From positions 434,001-498,000 of the forward strand of contig CAVNZM010000018.1 in the NCBI GenBank assembly GCA_963693365.1: a DNA stretch of 64,000 bases, in the 5' to 3' direction. Made by a program: the position numbers and the translations under genes. The notes beneath the pieces are model-generated. The model worked only from the letters and a program-made list of their open reading frames with translations. It did not search any database and had not been told where the DNA came from. Source of the DNA: Amoebidium appalachense. Taxonomy: Eukaryota; Ichthyosporea. Positions 25,250 to 58,870 of this stretch are shown here, in pieces (position 1 is the first letter of the stretch; each line of letters starts with the position of its first letter).

Positions 25250-25446
25250 CTGGCTTTAATATCGTCAACTTATATCTTTTATTATCGTCACAAGTTTATT
25301 TGATTCTGAAGCATGTTACCTTTTTTTAGCCCACAAGTGATTGGTTGTGACTAGCCAATAAAGGACCATGGATATCGAAATCTGAATAAAGTCAAACGCA
25401 GAGCAAGAGCGTTTAAATTCGCAGGTGTCCTCTTTCTAGTTGCGCG
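24536..25446. other. 3' flank of the kelch gene
   Basis: AT-rich unique DNA with a G run at 25219-25249. AATAAA hexamers occur near 25360 and 25384 on the plus strand and may serve polyadenylation, though they lie over 800 bases past the stop codon. No gene recognised. Confidence 0.4.
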
Positions 25447-27400
<1,954 letters not shown>

Positions 27401-27992
27401 TCAAACTATCTTCATGACCAATTCCCCTTTGCACTGAGTCATGATTTTCGCAAACATATCCCCCACGGTCTCCAACGTGAACGGCTTGGTGGGGTCTAAC
27501 ACAGGCCTCATTTTTCCGTCCTCCACCAAGCCTCTTATCTCGTCCAATGAAACATGGTCGTCAGAATCCGTTAAAAACAGGTGATATGACGGTGCAAGCC
27601 CGAAAATTCCAGCAAATTTTCGGTATCCCAACCGGAATCCGTCCACAGCTATCCCCCCAGCCGACAGCTCAATTTCACCGTCATCACCTACAATAGTGCA
27701 ATATCTCCCATTTTTCGTCATAGCTTTCCATGAATCCCCCAGGAACCCCCCACACAATCGTAAACCACGTCGAAATTTTCGCCTTTCAACACTTCATGCC
27801 ACGTCTCCTCTCTGTAATTTACCACCCTATCTGCACCCAAATCTTTCGCCAGTTCTGTGCTGGTGGAGGTTGTGCAAATATATCCCACATTGAGGATTTT
27901 TGCCATTTGGATAGCCAGAGTTCCGACCCCCCCTGACCCGCCGAGAATGAGAATGCGCTTGTTGGGTTGCAGGCGGACTACGTGCTTCAGGC

Positions 27993-28038
<46 letters not shown>

Positions 28039-28198
28039 GTGTGTATGTGTGTGCATGTGCGTGTCAGTGTATGGGCATGTGTGCAAGTACTCCATGTTAT
28101 TGTGTGTTGGTTTTGGCGACAAGGCTTAGAAATTGATATACTGTGGATGCCGACCTGTCTTTTTTTTTTGTTTTTTGTTTTTTTTGGGGGGGGGGGAA

Positions 28199-28232
<34 letters not shown>

Positions 28233-28359
28233 GGGAGGGGGGCAGGCTGGGACATACTTGTCAACGACAGCAAGTTGCAGATAAGATTCAGCGGAAAGTG
28301 AGAAGCAGTGCAGTGCGGGGCCAGGCCAGGTCAGGCAGAAGGGGCGCCGGGGAGGGGAG

Positions 28360-28393
<34 letters not shown>

Positions 28394-28481
28394 GAAAAAA
28401 GAAGACGGGGGATACAACGAGTCTGCCCCCGTCTTCCCTCCTCACATTTGAGTACATCTTTATAACATATTCTCCACTCCC

Positions 28482-28512
<31 letters not shown>

Positions 28513-29391
28513 AAAAAAAAAAAAAAGGGAGTCTTCCTCCTATTATCTCTCCTCCACACACTTACTTTCTAGATAGGTGGGAGAAGCAACTTTCAAAGGT
28601 TATGAGGTCGCCCACAAAATGACTGGGCTTTTAAAGTTGGTTTGAATTTTGTAATGTTGTGTGTTTACCTGTGTGTAATGGCATGTTCAGATGGGCCATG
28701 TACGTCACGGTGTGCCAACGTGTGCGTGTTTCTTGGGGGGGTGGGGGGTGGGGTGTGGGGGGGGCGGGGGGAGGGGGGGGGGGGGGGGGGGAGTGGAAAA
28801 AGAGAGAAGGGCTGGAAAAGAGTGCAGCCAGCAAAGCTGAAAGCGAGATCTAAGTCTCATGAACGTTACAGATTTCAGGAAATGAAGAAAAATCTTAGAG
28901 AGTCTATTCAAAACATGACCTGCACACGCAAACACAAACCGGACCTCTGCATCTACCTACCCTCCAGGCTGTTATTCCAGCAAGCGGCAGTGTAGCAGCC
29001 TCTTCAAACGAGATGTTTTTCGGCTTGATTGCAAAATGACTCTCAGGGGCGCATGCATACTCCGCCATGCTACCCCTATCCCCCATGTCCCCATACACCT
29101 CATCACCATCTTTCAGTCTTGTGCACTTTTTTCCCGCATCCACAACCACCCCACTCACGTCAAAACACACACATGTGGAAATTTTCGCCACATGTTGAGG
29201 GATAGGTTTCCCTTTGCTAGCTTGTAATCTACTGGGTTTATGGAGGCATCGTGGACACGAATGAGGATGGAGTCGCTTTCTGGATCCAAAATGGGTGTGG
29301 ATAAGGGTTGGGCTTTGATGGTTTCTGTGGGGTTGCCGTAGTGGGTTTGCACTGCGGCAAGCATTGTGGATGGAACGGCGCTGGTAGCCAT
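27401..29391 (-). CDS. Quinone oxidoreductase-like MDR protein (zinc-free alcohol dehydrogenase family)
   Basis: Two exons on the minus strand, 29391-28961 and 27993-27401 (TGA stop), would encode about 341 residues. The N-terminal half is the GroES-like fold, with SILIRVHDASINPVDYKL, then FDVSGVVVDAG and ATLPLAGITA. The second exon begins the Rossmann fold; ILILGGSGGVGTLAIQMAK is the NADPH-binding glycine motif and VYDCVGG the usual next strand. No catalytic-zinc ligands are evident. Members reduce quinones or enones with NADPH; closest in feel are RTN4IP1-type and bacterial QOR-like enzymes. The frame breaks twice by one base: within the TG/T run at 29162-29174 and in the C runs at 27736-27751 (G runs in the sense strand). 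Both look like homopolymer or dinucleotide indels in an otherwise well-conserved gene. The acceptor of exon 2 is formed by a CA repeat. It is divergent from the F-box gene. Confidence 0.87.
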
Positions 29392-30199
29392 CGTGTGTGT
29401 GGGTGTGTGCGTGCACGTACGTGTATATGTTTACCTTGAGGATGAGATTAAGTTGGTGGTGGTGATTTGGGGGCGGAGGCAGGGAATGGAGAAGGGGGGG
29501 GGGGGGAGGGGGGGGAAGGGGGAGGAAGGTCTGAAGTTTTGGGGATAGGCGCAGAAAAAGCTGGTAGAAGTTGGAAGTGGAGAGAGTGGCAGGGATTGGA
29601 GGAGAAAAGATGGAAGAGAGTTGCGAAAAACATACAACGAACTGAGGAAAGCTTTGTTTACGTAACTGGTTGAAATCGACTGAGTGTTGACCTAGCAGGG
29701 ATTGGTTCAAATATCAAGATAAGTTATCTAAGAGTTATCTCAACCTGCACTGCTACCACTTCGCCGACCGGCATTTTTGGAGCAGTGTTTTCTTTGTAAG
29801 TTCGTAAAAATGCTTACCAGCTGTACCAGTTGCACTGGATTACGCAGTGCACTTGAGGATTGGACGTATATATACCAAGGTCTTCTTATCTTCCAAATAT
29901 ACTCCTCTCTTTCTGGCCGTGCTATATAGTTACCATTCCAGGCAGGGCTTGGTACTTGTTGAGATTGGATAACTTAAAAGAAAACCTGTGCCTTGGTCAG
30001 GAGATCTAGAGATTGCGGATAGTTCTGCACAACTATGACGTAATGTTACACAACAGAATCCGCGTTGGAGTGCATACGGCGCCTGAATTCGAAACATTCT
30101 CGCCTGGACGTTATTAGTTTTCACTACTTATAGAACCCCCCCCCCCCCCCCCCCTATTTTCTCTTATCTCCCTATATTAGTAGTTTTTATCACAAAAAC
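29392..30199. promoter_or_regulatory. Candidate bidirectional promoter region (MDR / F-box genes)
   Basis: The 808 bases between two divergent start codons must hold both promoters. The segment carries a purine-rich stretch (29455-29620), several GATTGG motifs (reverse CCAAT) near 29700-29860 and a C tract at 30137-30154. I could not identify a TATA box or initiator with confidence. Confidence 0.45.
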
Positions 30200-43040
<12,841 letters not shown>

Positions 43041-43091
43041 AGACAGTCATAAACCCCCTGCGGAAATCTTAACCACCCCTACATTCCAAAA

Positions 43092-43402
43092 CACACACAC
43101 AGTCACGCGTTTGGGCACCACGTGTGCACGCGTGCACACACACACACCGACACACACTCGCACACACACCACATACGCCCGTGCGCGCGCGCGCACACAC
43201 ACACACACTCACACACACACACACATCTGCCCCAAAGTACAACATCAAAATCGGACAAGTACATAAGGTGTTTAAAACACACACACTCACGCCTTCGGAC
43301 ACCACGTGTGCGCGTGTGCACACACACATCGACACACATGCGCACACCCACATCTGCTCCGAATTAGACCACCAAAATCGGACATGTACATAAGGTGTTT
43401 TT
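43092..43402. repeat. Imperfect two-copy repeat downstream of the F-box gene
   Basis: Two copies, about 43092-43272 and 43273-43402, share a CA-rich start with CACCACGTGTG, an internal CA block and a unique tail AAAATCGGACA-GTACATAAGG (one base differs at the dash). The second copy has a shorter CA block. They lie within about 370 bases of the stop codon. Confidence 0.8.
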
Positions 43403-44801
43403 TTGCTTTGTGTGTGTAGGAAGGGTACAGTGTTGTGCCTCTGAGCGGAGCTAGAGCTCAACTCAAGTGAGCATGAGTGTCACGAATGTTACTGGCTCAC
43501 TTAAGTTGTATTGGAACGAACTGGTAACCATTTGTTGCGCACGTGTACACATAAAAACTTCCTGGCTGAAAGTCCCAAAACAAATAATTTTCGTGCCTCG
43601 TGCATCTTTGTGTATGGTGTAAAATGTTTTTCGCGTGCATTCGACTGCAATGTAGATAATCATGATATTTACTATCAAGACGATTGATGATAATAATATC
43701 AATGATTATATCTTTTCTTCTTCTACTTTTTTCTTTTTTCTTTTTTCTTTTTTCTTTTTTCTCTTTTTTTTTTTTCCTCTTTAGGTTTTTTTGCCTATTG
43801 AGGACCAAGCATTGAATAGTACACGGCCGTGTCGTTATGTACCTGGTCTGTTTTGGTTTTTGGTAATGTTATGCTATCAATAAAAATATATCAAGAGGTT
43901 ATGTGATCATAAATAATATATCAAGAGGTAGTGGTGTCCATGCGCTCACACACACGTGCACATCTGCATTTGGTGCGCATTCGTGCACGATTAATGATGG
44001 TGGTGTGTGTGGGTGAAGGGGAAGGGGGGAGGGAATGGATATTTCAAGTTGTAGTAACATCGTGTACGAACTGTGATCAACCCCTCTATATACCTTTTTA
44101 AATTCGATATGTATTCCAATACATATCACGTAGCTCCCTGATACAGCAACTTATGTGTGCATATGTACGCAGCGGCATTTTGCATATGCAACACAGGCAA
44201 ATTCACGATAACTGTAGAGAGTTCTGGCATCGATTTGTGGGTAGCATGTAGTACGTTTTTGCTTCAATTTATACCTTATAATGTGCTTCCCGATTGCTTT
44301 ATTGGCCGGACTAGATATAACGAGATATACCATAACGAGACACACAAACTCACTATTACGGCACACAGTGCCTGGGCTGCAACGAGCCACCGACTACTAC
44401 GTACCCCACAGGGATACAAAATACATGCACACTGCTCTACCCTACTTGCACTCCTGACCCTAAAGCCTCAATTGCAAATTTAAATTGTGTGTGTGTGTGC
44501 GGGTGTGTGTGTGTGTCTATGTGTGTGTACATGTGTGTGTGTGCCAATAAAGTAGAGGATAGCTGAGGGCGAGGATAACACACAAGAAGCTGCGGGCGGG
44601 TGGGTGGGTCCGAAAAGAAGCGGCGAGGATAAGAGCTAGGTGAAGTGACTACGAAACCGCTCCTTATATACTAAGTTGCTTCTACCAGGCCGATGATTGG
44701 CCCCATAACCATTGGGGCCACATCATTCGGCCGAATATAATTGCATCATCCGGACATATTAGCCAGTTACACCTGGTTGTAACATTATCCACGCAAGCAA
44801 G
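43403..44801. other. Intergenic DNA 3' of the F-box gene
   Basis: Unique DNA with a TTTTTTC repeat at 43728-43777. AATAAA-type hexamers occur at about 43877 and 44546. No gene was recognised. Confidence 0.4.
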
Positions 44802-45440
44802 TTGAACATATACCCACAAGCACGAACTACACACACTCGAGAGGCTGCCTTACGACCTTACTTCGAAAATATTTCACACAGACACACTACGGAAAGGGAG
44901 CCCTACGTAAGCCTCTACCGTATCACATGCTATTGCGTAATATTCGGAAGATTGATCGCGGCGATCGATCATTCGATTCGAATAACGGCCGACCCGTCAT
45001 CCGACCCGGAAACTGCAACCGATTCCCTTTACGGCACCCTGTTTAAACGTAACACGACCTGTACGGCCACGGATCTGGGGCAGGCGCCCCCTCCTGTTTT
45101 TGTTCCACCCACCGACACACCACCACCCCCACACACGGCGTGGCCAGCGGGGCCGGCTGAGTTTGGGGCTGAACTGGGGGCACACTTTACCCCAGATGGG
45201 GTATGGTAGTTAGTCTCCCGTTACCCGTCCCGCAAAGCGTGTGGGCCGGACGGCATCCCTATAGCACTACTTAAGGTACTCATCCCACCCCAACCCGGGA
45301 AAGACGAAAAGTGCGGCCCGCCGCCACCACTTACATGTATTCTTAGCGAGTTGTTTAGCTGGTACAGTAAACCGCTCGAATTTGGGACATTTTTCGCGCC
45401 ATCGCTGATCGAGCGCTTATTGGTAGCTATTTTTAGCCTC
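44802..45440 (+). mobile_element. LINE reverse transcriptase fragment (N-terminal fingers region)
   Basis: An open frame runs from 44802 to an in-frame TAG at 45207-45209 and continues in the same frame to about 45440. Directly after the TAG comes SRYPSRKACGPDGIPIALLK, the conserved K-GPDGIP motif at the start of non-LTR reverse transcriptases, then LSELFSWY and FGTFFAPSLIERLL. Catalytic YADD and downstream regions are absent, so this is a short internal remnant. The TAG could derive from CAG. Whether it belongs to the same family as the minus-strand LINE at 12829-14310 cannot be judged because the two copies do not overlap. Confidence 0.62.
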
Positions 45441-45905
45441 TGAAATTCACGCACGTATACATCATACACGTTTTATACATCTGAGTCAATTTGGATCAGT
45501 TGGGGAAAATCCTTCAACCCCCCCCCCCCCTCCCTACCCCCTACCCCCCCCCCCCTCTCCCCCCCCCCAAAAAAAAGAAAAAAGAAAAAGGGAAAAAAAA
45601 AAAAAAGAAAGAAATGAAAAAAAAAGAAGGGGGAAAAAAACCTCATCACAATGGGGTCCATGCACACAGTGTGTCGACCCATTGGTGGGTCCGCATTAAA
45701 ATTATTCTGCGCTGATTAGTGGCACTTATTAGTATGCTGGTATGTCGAAAACATCATATGTACATTCCGTGTCGAAAAGAAAACCCATACATGGTTTTGG
45801 TTGCTACCATTTAACAACATTCTCAATTTGCCAATTGGCAATTCATCATCTAACTACAACCATAAAATTTCAAAACCAATCATCTTTTTAAAAAAAAACT
45901 ATTAA
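45441..45905. other. Intergenic segment with C/A-rich tract
   Basis: Holds C runs joined to A-rich DNA (about 45520-45640) and then unique AT-rich sequence up to the transporter stop codon. No gene recognised. Confidence 0.5.
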
Positions 45906-50039
<4,134 letters not shown>

Positions 50040-50820
50040 CTTTCGGGTAAAGAATTCATAAAGTGGTTATTGCTTAGAACAGTTATGGCGATGAAGCGAG
50101 TATGGGCTTTGCTGGACTAATTGAAGCGACGTGCACAAAAAAAATGTGCAAAGCTCAGCAAGGGATGGTTTGAAGTTAGCCTTAGAGATCTGCTTACCTG
50201 GTCACAAATTCTCACACACGCCCAAAAAACAACGGGTCGAAGCAGGAAAGACATTACCATACAAACCGCAAGCTTCGTTCCCACACACGAAAGAACAAAA
50301 CTGAAATGCTATCCACTGCTAATTAGTCTCCACATCACTATATTTCAAATTTAGCACGCTGTGTTTTTTGTGTCACGTGTGTCAACGGGCCACCGTTTGG
50401 TACTTCATCTATCCCCCTACATCAGATGCAGGGTGGGGAAGCTTTCCTTTTTATTGAAATTTTATAGTAGGCCTATACTATTAATGAGCATGAATGATGC
50501 ACCTGACATAACCATGATCCTCTAAAAGCATTAAAACAAAATCACAGCCTGTTTTTGGTTTTCCAGTCAAGCTATTTTTTATTAAGTGAAAGGTCTGACA
50601 GGTCAGTCCGAATCATAAATTGCATCATTATAAAGTCGAGAATTCGGGTCGGGTTCTAAAGATCTGGGGGTCGGCGGGCTTTTGGGGATGATATCAGTAG
50701 ACTCAGTACATCGACACCGTCTACCGTACAAACACGGCGACGTGCGCCCTGCACCATTTTTCTCCTTTTAAGTAGTAATCCTTGCACTTACAGAAAACGT
50801 TCTACAACCACCTATAAACC
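50040..50820. promoter_or_regulatory. Candidate bidirectional promoter region (SLC35F / NAT genes)
   Basis: The 781 bases between two divergent start codons are free of microsatellites, which is unusual here and fits selective constraint. No specific promoter motif is named. Open frames inside it (50121-50354) lack family resemblance. Confidence 0.45.
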
Positions 50821-51678
50821 ATGACTCTTCCCGAGTGGTTTAGCGCAGACGCCATAGGCTCACGCGCACAGGGTGACCCAGAAACATTGTCTCCCATGCA
50901 ACTAGACAAGTACCTTCGCCGCATAAACATCCGTGGGGAAAAGGCTGCCCGGCTGCTTGCCAAGGGACCTACTCTTTCCAACCTGCGGCTATTAATAGCG
51001 CACCATCTGCAGACAGTGACCTTTGAAAACATTGCTTTGCACACACAGCCCAAGGCGGGCCCTTTCCCGTATGTATCACCGTGTCACAACGTTGTATGTC
51101 CCTTCTGATTCCATCTACCCGACGCACGTGGGCCAAAACAATTTGTTTTTGGTGCTTTGAAATGGGGTGGCAGAGATTCGGGCTTTTGGGATGGAGGGAA
51201 ATGGTTTTGTGCTCCTTTTCTTCTGAACACATGCATAAACAGAAACAGAATTTGCCTACCTTCCCCTCACCAATTGATCTCAAAGCTCTTACCACACCTC
51301 CGTCACCCTCCCCCCCCCCCCCCCCCCCCCCCCCCTCCCCCCCTTCCCCCTCCCGCCCCCCTTCCCCCCTCTTCCTCCTCACTCTCCCTTTTCCTAACTA
51401 AACGCACTATGGATTCTAGTTTCCGGTTTAACCTCTTATGACCATGCGTCCTTGACACCTGTACTTTGCCAAGATCACTTCCCTCAAACCTTCCCCCCCA
51501 CCCCCCTCTCGGTCACCCCTCCCTCAGGCCTTCTCTCTCCTCCGTCCCCTTCCTTGTGACGGCCTTTCCGTGTCTATTCCTCATTTCTTCTTCCCCTCTC
51601 CCCCCGTACCCCCCCCCCCCCCCCCCCCCCCCGTGTTTCAAATCCAGGCAACCGAACCTGCAGTGTTGGTCGGGTACA

Positions 51679-51714
<36 letters not shown>

Positions 51715-52924
51715 CCCCCCTCTCCCCCCTTCCTCTTCCCCAAAGAAAACCAAAATCCCATAAGCTGACATGTACCTTATGTCACGGCTTATAGTGAGGT
51801 TCCGCGCAAATGGATCCCCCTGTCTGTGTTTGCAGCTCTACGCAAGATTGTGGACCTAGGCCGGGGGGGGTTTTGCTTGAGCTAAATTTCGCTTTTGCGC
51901 TACTACTGCGCTCACTTGGCTATACCGTGAGGCTGTCGGCTTCACAGGTAAACAACCCCCCACCCACCCACCCACACACACACACCCGGGCCCCACCCAC
52001 GACCGTCTCCAAAAAACTCTATTTTTAATGTTCCAATTTTAACTTTTTCGGTAGCATCACTACCCTCTCCCCACCCTTTCCCTTTCGCTATCTCACTCCC
52101 TCTATCTATCCTGTCTGTCCACTACTGCGGATAGGCTCTACTACTATAAATATTGTTTTTCTCCGTGTGTTCTTCTTTGCCCACTCTGCTATGGTGTTAA
52201 CCGTTGTGACTTTGTGCTTTCGCACTGTGTATATATCTGTATTATGCGATCTCCCCCCTCCCACCTCCCTTGTATTGCTCAATCTGTCCCCTACTGCTTA
52301 TTTACCACGGCCGCCTCAAAGAAAATAAATCTATCTTTATTTTTCTATTTATAATAGCACCCTGCATTCTAGGTAGCGTCACTGCCCTTTCCAACAATGA
52401 TTGGTCAGCACAAATATGTTTAAGGACGTGGTGTAGAGGTACTCCAATCGTAAGTTAACCCCTTCCCTCCAACCCACATCTCTGTGTAGTTTACATAGAC
52501 CCCCCCCCCCCCCCCCCCCCCCCCCCAAAAGCCATGTTTTCTTATTCGGATTCCTGTGTGTTTTTTAGAATTCTTAAGAGGGTTAGCGAGGTAGGGGTTG
52601 CCTATGATCTCCTTGTCTCGACTTTGTCTCGACCCCCCCCCCCCCCCCCCCCCCCCTCCCACCCACCCCCCCCCCCCCAAAAAAAAAAAAAAAAAAAAAT
52701 CCCTTCCCCTTCTCCCCCCCCCCCCCCCCCCCCCTGCCCCGGGAAGGCTCTGCTTATTGTCCATATTTTCCTATGTGTGGTTTGCAGTCTGCATTGTGTT
52801 GTTTGTTGTGAATGTGATGTCGCACTTTATGATATATTCAAACCCCCCCCCCCCCCCCCCAAAAAAAAAAAAAAGAAAGAAAAAGAAAAAAGAAAAGAAA
52901 AGAAAAGAGAGAAAGAGAGAGAGA

Positions 52925-52957
<33 letters not shown>

Positions 52958-53900
52958 TGTGTGTGCCGGAATGAGAGAGGGGGGGGAAGGGGGGGGGGGG
53001 GGGGGGGGACGAGAGAGAGAGGGGTGGTGGACAGGGTGGGTGGGTGGGTGGTTGTGGGGAGAGGGGGGGGGGAACACCACTACCACCGGTACAAACATCA
53101 CTACCAAGTGCTCCTACCTTCCCCTTTGCCTTCTTGTGCGAATTCTGTTTTCCCACTACTTTTTTCTTTTCCCTCTTTCACACTCACTCAATATCCCCCT
53201 TCCCGCCCTCCTCCCTCCTTCTCCCCCCTCCCCCTTCCCCCTTCCCCCTCCACCCCCCTTTACCCGTCCCCCCCCTTCCGCCCCTTCCACCCCCGCACAG
53301 AGCTGCTCACCGGAGGGTGTCTACAGGCCGATAGCAGCTCACGTGACCCCCATAGTTTCCATAAATGGAAAGGAATATATTGCGGACGTCGGGTTCGGGA
53401 GGCACGTACGTGAGCCAATCAACTTGGAGCCTGGCATCGTCACCACCGATAGCTTCCAATCAGAATACACCATTGCCGAATCTACGACGGCGGCCGACCC
53501 GGAATGCCCGCACGTGTTGATGCATAGGAGGGGGCTGGGCTCGAGGGATATACTTGCACCCACGCCGTCTATCCCGGGGATTAGATATACCGTTGAAATT
53601 TTGCTGGAAAAAGGGTGGGTTCGTTGGTACCGTATGGACCCCCTACTGGATTTGGAATTTTCGTCTCCGTTTTTCGAAAAGGGGATAAACTACGTACAGA
53701 CGAGTCCTGCTGCGTGGTTTACGCAACTGGTGTTGGTAACAAGAACGACCGAAAACGGAGAGCTGACGTTGAAAAGTGACCATCTGATGATTGCGACCAA
53801 TGAAAAGGTGGAGAAAATTCCCATAAATGGGCATGAGGAGTGGAGGAAGGCCCTCAGGGATCATTTTCACATTGAGTTAAATTCACAAGACGACTTGTAG
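50821..53900 (+). CDS. NAT-like: Arylamine N-acetyltransferase (NAT family)
   Basis: Three exons, 50821-51068, 51836-51947 and 53301-53900 (TAG), total 960 bases and about 319 residues, typical of the family. The enzyme transfers acetyl from acetyl-CoA to arylamines or hydrazines in the cytosol. Exon 1 carries LDKYLRRI and TVTFENIALH, the usual N-terminal landmarks. Exon 3 has the catalytic His in AAHVTPIV and the catalytic Asp in YIADVGFG, followed by a full C-terminal domain with WVRWYRMD and SDHLMIAT. Exon 2 should hold the catalytic Cys in RGGFC. That motif is present (TGC at 51874-51876) but in a frame one base away from the frame that joins exons 1 and 3. In the joined frame the region reads RPGGVLLELN instead. 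Two compensating one-base shifts, one near 51836-51843 and one at 51877-51878, would restore the motif. Either consensus errors or a catalytically dead allele could explain this. Confidence 0.88.
51311..53085. repeat. Simple repeats inside the NAT introns
   Basis: C tracts at 51311-51335, 51611-51632, 51680-51712 and 52501-52526; C then A junctions at 52666-52699 and 52843-52874; GA/TG run 52915-52965; G runs 52990-53009 and 53062-53072. Intron 2 also has pyrimidine-rich DNA up to the exon 3 acceptor. Confidence 0.88.
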
Positions 53901-54712
53901 GGCGTAGGCCCGTGCTATGCATATAATTTATGCAAATTCGAGGCTTATCGGTATATCCAAATTGTATTTTCTGTGTTCTTCAAATGTTTTTTCATTAACC
54001 CATTGCTGACCGGTAATAATGTTAGTGTAGATACTGGCATGAGGCCAACCATGATTATGGGTGGTATACTATCAGAGTGGGTTTCTTTTAGGAACCCGGG
54101 TCGGGTCAGACCCGAAAAGGATGTATGCATTATGATTGGCGACTCGCATCACGAACTGAATGAGCTTAACCCGCAAGTGGCCAAAAAATCGGCCCAAAAG
54201 CTACCCCCAGATGTTGCTATATATGTACGTAATAGGTGGTGATATTACGTAATGGCTACGTTTTTGCCCATGCATTTCCCTAGTTTTTGTGAATCATGGC
54301 TTTTGCCGTTCTCTGTCTAGGAATGCTGGGCAGTGGTTGCCCCCTAATAAGGCTATTTGAACATTTACGACCGGCCCCATCTGATTGGCTGTACTTGAAA
54401 CCGCAGTAAACTTTGGTTGAGCCTGGACCCCCAGTGATCCATTGCCATATAAACCCCCCAGCTCACGTGGGTATAACTATCCCACTACTTACTACATACG
54501 TATACGTACCTTCTGACTGGAAGGACGTGGAAGAAGTTGGAATATTTGGGTTGTTACCACTGATATATACATTACTCTGGCGCATTCGCGCCAGAATTGT
54601 TGTTACTAGCCTCAGGAGAAATGTGTTTCGCTGGTAATGTGTCGGGACATGTGGTCACGTACATGGTGGCATTAATAAAAATAAATGCAAATCAGCTAGA
54701 GGCACGCCATGA

Positions 54713-54789
<77 letters not shown>

Positions 54790-55834
54790 CGCACACACTT
54801 TCTTTTTTTAAAAAATAATAATAATAATAATAAAATTATCACCACCATCATTATTACCGATCACCACCCACCTACCCCGTGACCCACCCAACCACACGTG
54901 CACAGACAACACACACATATGCACAGTCAATTGCGCCAGCATGAATTCACGTACAGTGTGGTCAACACGAGCAACGGTACCGCAAGACAGCAAACGTTTA
55001 ACAAGTAGTTACACAATTTCTGCAATAGATATGGACATGTCGCACATATCGGCATTTAAATTTCACATATGATAAATCTGGCACCCACACCAAATTGCAT
55101 ACGCTCTGACCCACACGCCAAGTTACACGGACTATATTTTGGGGAAACGGACGGAATCACTGCCCCTCGTGTGCACATATGACTTGCTGTGTTTCCAGCA
55201 CGGCCACAGGACGTGCCACCTTTTGTGATTTATTACACCGGTATTGTGAGTTTATTGAGTTTTTGCTACTACAGTACATGAACATGTCTGTACAACAGTT
55301 CGCGTATACGTAAACCTTGGCCATTTGCATAGCAGCATAACACATTAGTAAAAGAGTAAAGAAATATTGGTGCCAACACTAACGTCATCGGTGATTCTAG
55401 GCAGCCTTCCCCCCCTCTCTCCCCCCCCCCCCCCCCCCCCCCCCCCGGGCAGGGGGGGGGGGGGGGGGGGGGGGGGGAGGGAGGGGGAGGCACAGCCTCA
55501 CAAGTGCAAATCCAAGTTTAGGTTCTGTGTGATCTGTTGCCGCCTCAAAGCGGTTACAAAAAATGCTAATATTTGTGACATCTGTTTAACATAACCATCT
55601 AAATATACATACCGTGTATCTGCAAGTAAATCAAAAAAAAATAAAAAATGCCAAGTCTTAACAACCGCGAAACTTGGGCAAAATATTTGAAGGAAACAAA
55701 AAGCACGGGTAAGCTAAACGTACAGATTTTACTGTAGCTGTTGTTGGTTAATCTACATAAGCCACCTCGTAATAATCGCACGTCAAAAACGGATCATCCG
55801 TCGCATCATCAGTGCTTTCGAGTCCCTACCACGT
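53901..55834. other. Intergenic DNA between convergent NAT and recombinase-PHD genes
   Basis: Unique AT-rich DNA, a C tract plus CA repeat at 54715-54787, an AAT triplet run at 54815-54835, and a C tract followed by a G tract at 55422-55478 that could form a hairpin. A 90-codon open frame at 53973-54242 has no family resemblance. No gene called. Confidence 0.45.
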
Positions 55835-56086
55835 GATTGGCAGGTGAGAAGAGATTTATTCCAATTTCTATTGGTGTGATTGGTGCATGAGAACATTTCT
55901 TCCAATTCCTATTGGTCCGATTGGTACATGACAAGATTTCTTCCAAATCCTATTGACGTGATTGGTGCATGAGAAGATTTTTCTCAAACCCTATTGGTCC
56001 GATTGGTGCCTGAGAACGTTTCTTCCAATTTCTCTTGATTTGATTGGTGTGTGAGAAGATTCCCTTCAATTCCTATTGGCTATCCT
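55835..56086. repeat. 41-bp minisatellite rich in CCAAT/ATTGG, six copies
   Basis: GATTGG starts at 55835, 55878, 55919, 55960, 56001 and 56042, giving spacings of 43, 41, 41, 41 and 41. Each unit reads roughly GATTGGTGCATGAGAAGATT followed by TCTTCCAATTCCTATTGGTCC, so it contains one CCAAT and two ATTGG motifs arranged as inverted repeats. The array forms the 3' UTR side of the minus-strand recombinase-PHD gene, and its last unit overlaps that gene's stop codon (56075-56073). Confidence 0.9.
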
Positions 56087-56252
56087 TTGCACGTACGCAC
56101 TTTGCGCACACGACCATTTCGGCGGTACGCGGAGGCACATAGTCGCAAGCAGTGGGTTTGGGGCAGCTCTCAACAGCGATAAATCCCTCCTCTAGACATG
56201 CCTCACAGAACGCACCCGGGCAGTCTGTGTGTGTGTATGGGTGTGTGTGGGT

Positions 56253-58870
<2,618 letters not shown>

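Noticed and set aside
53973-54242. 90-codon open frame downstream of NAT
   Set aside because: Composition is unremarkable, and no recognisable motif or supporting splice or start context was found.
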